DNA of 64,000 nucleotides from positions 6,193,538 through 6,257,537 of the forward strand of contig NC_087084.1 in NCBI RefSeq assembly GCF_026151205.1. Reading direction: 5' to 3'. The notes under the pieces were generated by a model. That model searched no databases and was not told the DNA's origin. It saw only the letters and a program-made list of their open reading frames with translations. Every line of letters starts with the position of its first letter. Positions within the stretch are counted from its first letter, which is position 1. The DNA is from Bolinopsis microptera (Eukaryota; Ctenophora; Tentaculata; Lobata; Bolinopsidae). Both the position numbers and the translations under genes were made by a program. Below are positions 19,650-64,000 of the stretch, in pieces.

Positions 19650-22600
19650 GTGGTGAGAAAACATTTTTAGGGCATAAATAGCATATAATATTCGTATCAG
19701 TAGGTCATCTTCAGTGACGCTACAAAAACTGACAACTAATTTGGTCAAAACGCAGAACTATAATAGCCAATTCATATATTGAGGGTTTTAGTATAGAACA
19801 AAAACTGCTCGATAATTTGGTAAGATTGTAGAAGACACAAAGCAAACAAATTACAAGTATACCAACAAGATTAAGGGACCCGCTGGAGTTTAATGAGATG
19901 AAGACCATTCAGCAGCTGACAACATTACCTAATCAAATTAAAATTACCTAATCCCTAAAAGTTACCCCATAAAATGGATAGAAGATCCCCTGGAAAAAAG
20001 TTTCAGAACCATACTATCTTAATTCTTAATAGATTTTTGTTGGTTGTAGTATCCACTCTACTACATTATAGCTACGAAATCGAAGGCATCTGATGGTCCC
20101 CTAAATTGCAGCTCCTTACTGCATTTTTTTAAACCTGATAAGCTCGGCCCAGAAAGCCTTCTGTAAGTTTACACTGTATAAGGCCTTGTGCTAGGAGTTA
20201 CAAATAAAGGCTGCCGCGTACGCCCTGGCCAGTACAGGTCAATTAGAACAATTACAAGGAAAGACTTCCAATCAAAATATTGCATGACTGACTATACAAA
20301 TTCACTCAGAATGTCAAATGAAGTCGTACTCCTAGCAATGAGATCATCAAAAATTAAATTTAAGTTGAGCATTACAACAGTTTATATGTTTTTCATTTTA
20401 TTTTTAACTAAATATTTGGCATTTGCAGTGAAAAATTTAAATTTTCCCAAGCCAGTAAGGTTTTGTTTGACACACACTGTAACCCCTTTTGATCACGCGG
20501 CCGAGAGGTATACAACGTACCGTAGCAAGGTTGTGTTTATTGTCGCTTTTTTGTGGTCTTTGGCAAATTTTGTATACTGCAAACAATTTTTTGTTTGTTT
20601 TGAAAATTGATCAAAACATAAATGTCTACTTAAACAAAAAAGCAAAAACTGAAAACTGATGAAAGCAAGTTGTTATACAATAAAAGCAACAATTCTTACC
20701 ATGAAAATAAACATTTTAATGGTTGAAAATTGTTAATTATTTAATACTAAATACGTGATGCACCATTTTTATTTTGTTCGTATCAAAACATTTTTGAGGA
20801 GAATATGCTGCGCGCCCAGTTTTGTAAGTTTATAACTTATCAAGACGCGCGCCGAGTAATCAATTTAAATTTATTAAAAATATAAATACAAAATAGTATT
20901 ATTTTTATAGATATATTTAACCTCGAAAATAATTTGATGCAATGTTGTTCAAATAAACCCGGAAAACCTTACTGGCTGGCAGTGTTACTAGGAGTGATAA
21001 TTTTTTAATAGCCTGCTCGCTGCTCTGCACTGTGCACGCGTCGTTACAATCTGGAGCTGAATTCGTCCATGCATCATGGAGTCATGATCGATGATCACAA
21101 CCACATTAATTTGCAAAGTTATAAAGCTGCAACCTTTTATTTGGCCCAAAATTATACTTTTAATTTTCGCCATAACTCAAAATTTAAAAAGTCCCTAATT
21201 AATAATTTTCCTCCTGGCGAAGAAACTTTATTTTTACAAGGCGATCATTTTGCTAAAAACCGCGGAAGTATTTATTTCTTATATTTTGAACGTTAGGTCC
21301 CTGCCAGTAAGGTTTCTTGGGAAATATAATTCACTAATTTTTAATTAAAATATTTTTAAAATGTTCACTTTGCTTAAATTGGTTAACGAATGAGTAGCGC
21401 GCGTCGGGCCGGATCAGTCCACTTTAAATTCCCTAAATATAAAGACTACATAACAAAGTAATAATATTCATAAGCTGCACAGCGGAATGACAAGCTGAGT
21501 GCCGCTTCTTAATCTTAATCCACTCACAATTAACAATGAATTGAAATAATTAAAGCTCAAATTTTTGTTTTCGAAAAAAATGGTAAAGCGCAAGTTTATA
21601 TTTTGGCGCCATTTAGTAATGAAAGTTTTGCGATGCACTTGCAATAAACTAGTGAATACATGTTCATTACAATTTGATTAAGAAGAAACATTTACAAAAA
21701 TAGCAAATATAAACAAATTGACTACAGACTATCGAACAAACATATTAGAAAATGGGCCGAAATGTACTTATAAGATCATGCTAAAACACAAAAATTATAG
21801 TTTAGTGTTTTATGTTAATGGTGATGATGAATTTCCCCTCTAGTGAAATGATCAAAGTAATGATTGATGATTGTTTGTTTGTGATCCGTCATATTTTAAT
21901 TTTTATAGAAATTTTGATCAAACTTATTATAGTTTCCTTGTTTCTGTAAAATATTTCAATGTTCAAGCAGCTTTTGTTACACTGTCTTGGTAATCTCATC
22001 TCTGTATTGTAGTGTATTGTAAATAAGTGTATTATACTAACTTTACTTAAGTGTTTGCCTGTGAATCAAACAATCTTTAGTAAAACAAAATTTTAGTAAA
22101 TCTGTTGAATTCTCTCCAGATGTATTAAAGACAACGGTTATTTCGATAAGGGGGGACAGAGGGCCCAAGTCGCGATATAAACCAGACAATATTGAAGATT
22201 TAGATTTAAATATTGAGCCCTTTGGCTAGAGAATACTTTCTTGAATATTTTCGATAGTTTTTAATATTGGTAATATTAATGAATTGTAATTGATTGATAT
22301 GTAATATTTAGGCCCGTGGCCAGTTTTCAGTATTCTCTCCAGATGTTCTCTGCCTGTTCTACCATACACAACGACTGCGATTTTGCTGCTTCAAACTTCT
22401 GAAATACTGCATTTGTGTTTCTTTTCTCCAGAGCATTTCTTCGATCATCTGCCTTTTCATAAAGTTAATAATACCGTGTTACCAGTAATTTCCATCTTCG
22501 AGGCATTTTTTTCCAGAGGCAATATTCTTGCTGCTGTCTAGATCTTAACTTGGAGCCACAAGGCCAAGGGTAATTTTTGATTGTTTAGGAAACTTTTTTA

Positions 22601-22836
22601 ATTCTTAAAGGGTAGATTTTATATCTGGGTCATTGCTATATTATGTGTATATTGTTTGAATAATTTTACATTTTAAAAAATTATATTCTTGCTGTTATTT
22701 TGAATAGGTCCCCTGTCTAATTATTTCAAAACAATATGCTTGTGATTTTAAGTGTTATTTTTTGTGCGTTTGCATGAGCAATTGAACTTTGCTCTTACAG
22801 CTTTACAGATCTATAAGGTGTCAGTAAACCCAGAAG
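19650..22836. other. Intergenic, AT-rich, no supported gene
   Basis: A plus-strand open frame at 20188-20610 (140 codons) has hydrophobic runs but no recognisable domain, poor start context and AT-driven composition; I do not call it. Scattered CG-rich words (GACGCGCGCC near 20845, GTAGCGCGCGTCGGG near 21395) stand out from the background. No other feature. Confidence 0.4.
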
Positions 22837-23394
22837 CAGTGGCATAACGAAGGGCCCGCTGACCTTGCTGTGCGGGTCAGTGGCGTAACGTTGCCTGTTG
22901 GCCCCCTCCCTCCTGTTGGCACCCCCTCCCCTTTTGGCACCCCTCCCTAAAATTGAACAAATTATATGATTTTAGAGGATACGCTGGTAAATCTCTAAAA
23001 AAGTGTGTTTCTAGATCAAAATGCGCAGTTTTGCTAATACCGTAGTTAAGTTTTTCAAAATTGTCCCACATTCAAACAACGGTTTGGCGCGCCCCTAAGA
23101 CTGCGCCCTCCCGCACAGCGGGGTCAGCGGGGCCATTTGGTGCGGGTGGGGCGCTATCTTAGGGGGTGCCAAATAGTCGTTTGAATGTGGGACAATTTCG
23201 AAAAACTTAACCAAAGTACTAACAAAACTGCACGTTTTGCTCTAGAAACACACTTATTTTAGAGATTTTACCAGCGCATCCTCCAAAATCATTTAATATT
23301 TCCAATTTTAGTGAAAAGCACCAAAAGGGGAGGGGGCCTCGAAAGGGTGGCACTTTTTTGGTAGGGGACGTCAACATGCAACGTTATGCCACTG
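22837..23394. mobile_element. Non-autonomous hAT-like foldback element
   Basis: Starts CAGTGGCATAACG and ends CGTTATGCCACTG. Flanks CCCAGAAG (22829-22836) and CCTAGAAG (23395-23402) match at 7 of 8 bases, an 8-bp target duplication typical of hAT elements. Most of the 558 bp is two long inverted arms (about 22875-23090 and 23155-23390) rich in CCCCTCCC. No transposase. The same termini bound the element at 59137-59779. Confidence 0.8.
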
Positions 23395-23414
23395 CCTAGA
23401 AGCTGAATTTGAGT

Positions 23415-24054
23415 TGGCATCTTTAACATTCGTTGGGGGTTATTACCCATAGTTCCCTGCTTTGGAATCAACAGAAAAAAGCATGTATTTCCAAGGCAAA
23501 TCGTATGATTCGCTGTGTTGTAAGGAATTTGATAATTAGAGAAAAATGTGTAATGATAGCCATCTATAAAGCTTTGATAAGACCTCATCTAGAGTATTGT
23601 GTCCAATTGTGGAATCCAGTTGCGGCTCATGGAAGTTGGCAGACTGTTTTGGAGCTGGAGAGCGTCCAGAGGCGGTTTACCCGTCTGATTGATGAGGTGG
23701 GTACTTTTACTTACAGCCGTAGACTGGAAATCCTTAATTTGACAACGCTGGCAGACCGCAGAGCAGCGAATACGTGGGGACCTTATTGAAGCTTTTAAGG
23801 TTATTAATGGCTTGACTGATTATTATATGGTTCAGACTTGTTCAGACCAAGCAGATCAGGTCTTAATCTGGTTTCATCCAATAGATACTAGTAAGAGTGT
23901 GACAAAGGTCAAGAATCTTCAGTGTTCTTTTCTTCCAGAGCGGGTTGTTCGTTATTGGAACAAACTCCCTTCGGAGGTGAAGAACTGCTTGACAGTTTTG
24001 AGTTTTAAAATTGGATTGGAAAGTTTTAAAAAGAATATGATTTCTATTTAATGT
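23415..24054 (+). mobile_element. Reverse-transcriptase C-terminal fragment of a CR1/Jockey-like LINE
   Basis: The text includes LIRPHLEYCVQLWNPVAAHG, LESVQRRFTRLI and VVRYWNKLPSEVKN, the usual conserved words after the RT domain. At about 23760-23790 the frame shifts (GDLIEAFKVING lies in another frame). No endonuclease or RT core is present, so this is a truncated dead copy. It lies just right of the hAT-like element and about 630 bp upstream of the ATP11 start codon. Confidence 0.82.
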
Positions 24055-24688
24055 ATTGTAAATGACTTTCATTTTTGGAATGTTTCGAAAGAAGTTTTAA
24101 CAAGAATTGAATGTACCAGTTATATCAGTAATAAAGAAAAACACAATGATTATCTATGGTTTCATCCTTATGTAGCAAAGAAACGTTTTATAAATCTTTA
24201 CTCCACTGGGAAGTATGAATAAACTAAATTTTTTAATGTTGTTTTTATTCATGATTAATATTTGATAAATTATTACCTTTAAATTTGATGGAGAAATAGT
24301 TATTTTTCCATTTAGTGTGATGATACTTTGTAGACATTAGTGATGATGTTATGTCATAATTTTTACTTTTACTTTTACTTTACTTTTCAATTTGTGATCA
24401 TTTTTGCAGCTAGTTGCTCCTAAGACTGATCATCATATTTATAGCTGCTTTGTTGTTCGCTATGATTTGTGTTCATATCTATGTTATTTTTTCCATGTAA
24501 ACCCATGCCAACATTTCATAATAATTGTTTTTACTTTTCTGACAATATCAAAGAGTTCACACCCTGTTTGATTTACCAGTAATTGTGTAATTCTTTAAAT
24601 TATAAATATATCAATTTACAATTTAAAGAGATTTTCTTTAAAATAATACTCAAGATTATAGGGATGGGAAGGTAGAATTTGGAATGAG

Positions 24689-63193
<38,505 letters not shown>

Positions 63194-64000
63194 GTGAGTT
63201 TAATCAATACACCAATTACTTTGATTCATATGCCATGTGCCGTGAGCAATGTACGGATAGTGCAAGTAATTACTGTTATTATGTACCAAGCCTGTACAAG
63301 TTTGGCAGGGAGTGTGTGCGATGTCATGCGATGCTTTTCCTCCTACATTAATGATTGGTCCCCTGGCAATAAGGCCATATTTGTGTGCGCAAATTAGACT
63401 TATTTCGACAGAGCATGTACGTTGCACGCGCGCGAACTCCTAACCGATATTTCATGTAGTAGCACACAACCTTGAACAACAAAACCTAGCAATAGCTTGC
63501 GCGCGCGTGTACGGTGTTGTTTTTAACAGCATCGTTTTGAACAGGAAGAAGCAGTGGCGAAACGACTGCCCCCCCCCCCCCCCCTCTATTGTCCACATAA
63601 TTTTTTAAAACGACCATTTAAAAATGAGTCATTGTATTAAAATCTAATTTCGATGGAAAAGTTTGTACTTTTTTAGGCCTTCTTAAAAGGCCCCAAACAA
63701 AGATTAAGCTATTTAGCTGAGAACTAAAGTAAACTGTGTTCGAAATTAGTCATGGCTACTTTGTATCGTCCATATATTATAGAATAACAACATAATTTCT
63801 TTATCCAAATATTATCTAATTTCCATAAATGTTTGTATAATCTTAGTTTCAAACATCTGACTAAAGTTGCTGACTAAAAGTCCATGATAAGATCATATCA
63901 CTGTCTTCAGTTTTTGAGTAATATTACCACATAACACCTAGTTGAGTTTCTGTCCGACACAAAACCTGCACAGGCCACAGCCCCATTGAAAGACAACTAT
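63194..64000 (+). other. ATP11 intron after exon 8, window end
   Basis: Starts GTGAGT. At about 63553 CAGTGGCGAAACG precedes a C run (63570-63586). It resembles the hAT-like termini at 22837 and 59144, so another element may start here and continue outside. A short CG-rich stretch (GCACGCGCGCGAAC, 63424-63437) is unexplained. Confidence 0.4.

Noticed and set aside
20188-20610. 140-codon frame with hydrophobic stretches
   Set aside because: No recognisable domain, AT-driven composition, no splice or promoter support. Kept as intergenic.
22327-22464. Minus-strand 45-codon frame rich in Lys/Glu (RRNALEKRN), possibly a coiled-coil exon
   Set aside because: Looks protein-like, but no convincing splice sites join it to anything and I do not recognise the family.

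Overview
The window is AT-rich animal nuclear DNA with short, spliced exons (GT..AG), very long introns and many kinds of tandem and dispersed repeat. The gene set (FAF1, an ATP11-type lipid flippase, a GT31 glycosyltransferase, a CHST15-like sulfotransferase, BTB and PIM-like kinase genes, an amidated-peptide precursor) is metazoan. The intron-rich, repeat-rich style and the CR1-like LINEs suggest a non-bilaterian such as a cnidarian, but that placement is inference. 

Left third (1-19.6 kb). A FAF1 orthologue on the minus strand runs from its ATG at 18344 to exon 10 at 2361 and leaves the window at its 3' side. Ten exons join in phase and encode the UBA domain, two ubiquitin-like domains and the acidic linker. 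Plus-strand genes lie inside its introns: two tandem PIM-like kinase genes (8.35-10.6 kb, the first broken by one missing base) and, next to exon 10, two tandem two-exon genes for a small secreted cysteine-rich peptide (1-409 and 1253-1729). The peptide genes were found by hand-splicing because their exons are very short. A minus-strand gene at 19.0-19.6 kb ends in an R-SNARE-like helix.

Right two thirds (24.7-63.2 kb and beyond). The 5' part of an ATP11-type P4-ATPase runs on the plus strand. Its exons cover less than 1 kb of 38.5 kb. Two tandem 81-nt exons encode alternative versions of transmembrane segment 2. The 15.4-kb intron holds two antisense Golgi-type genes (GT31 and CHST15-like), two TA-flanked TIR elements and a 4.5-kb minisatellite. 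The next intron, 20.4 kb, holds an antisense peptide precursor with a nonsense codon, a LINE whose first ORF joins an AlkB-like domain to an SGNH esterase, an antisense BTB gene and several non-autonomous elements. A 3.2-kb foldback element sits inside the LINE reading frame with an 8-bp target duplication.

Between genes the DNA is mostly minisatellite, (CT)n, foldback and TIR elements, several with intact target-site duplications. Most very long open frames in these arrays are repeat artefacts.
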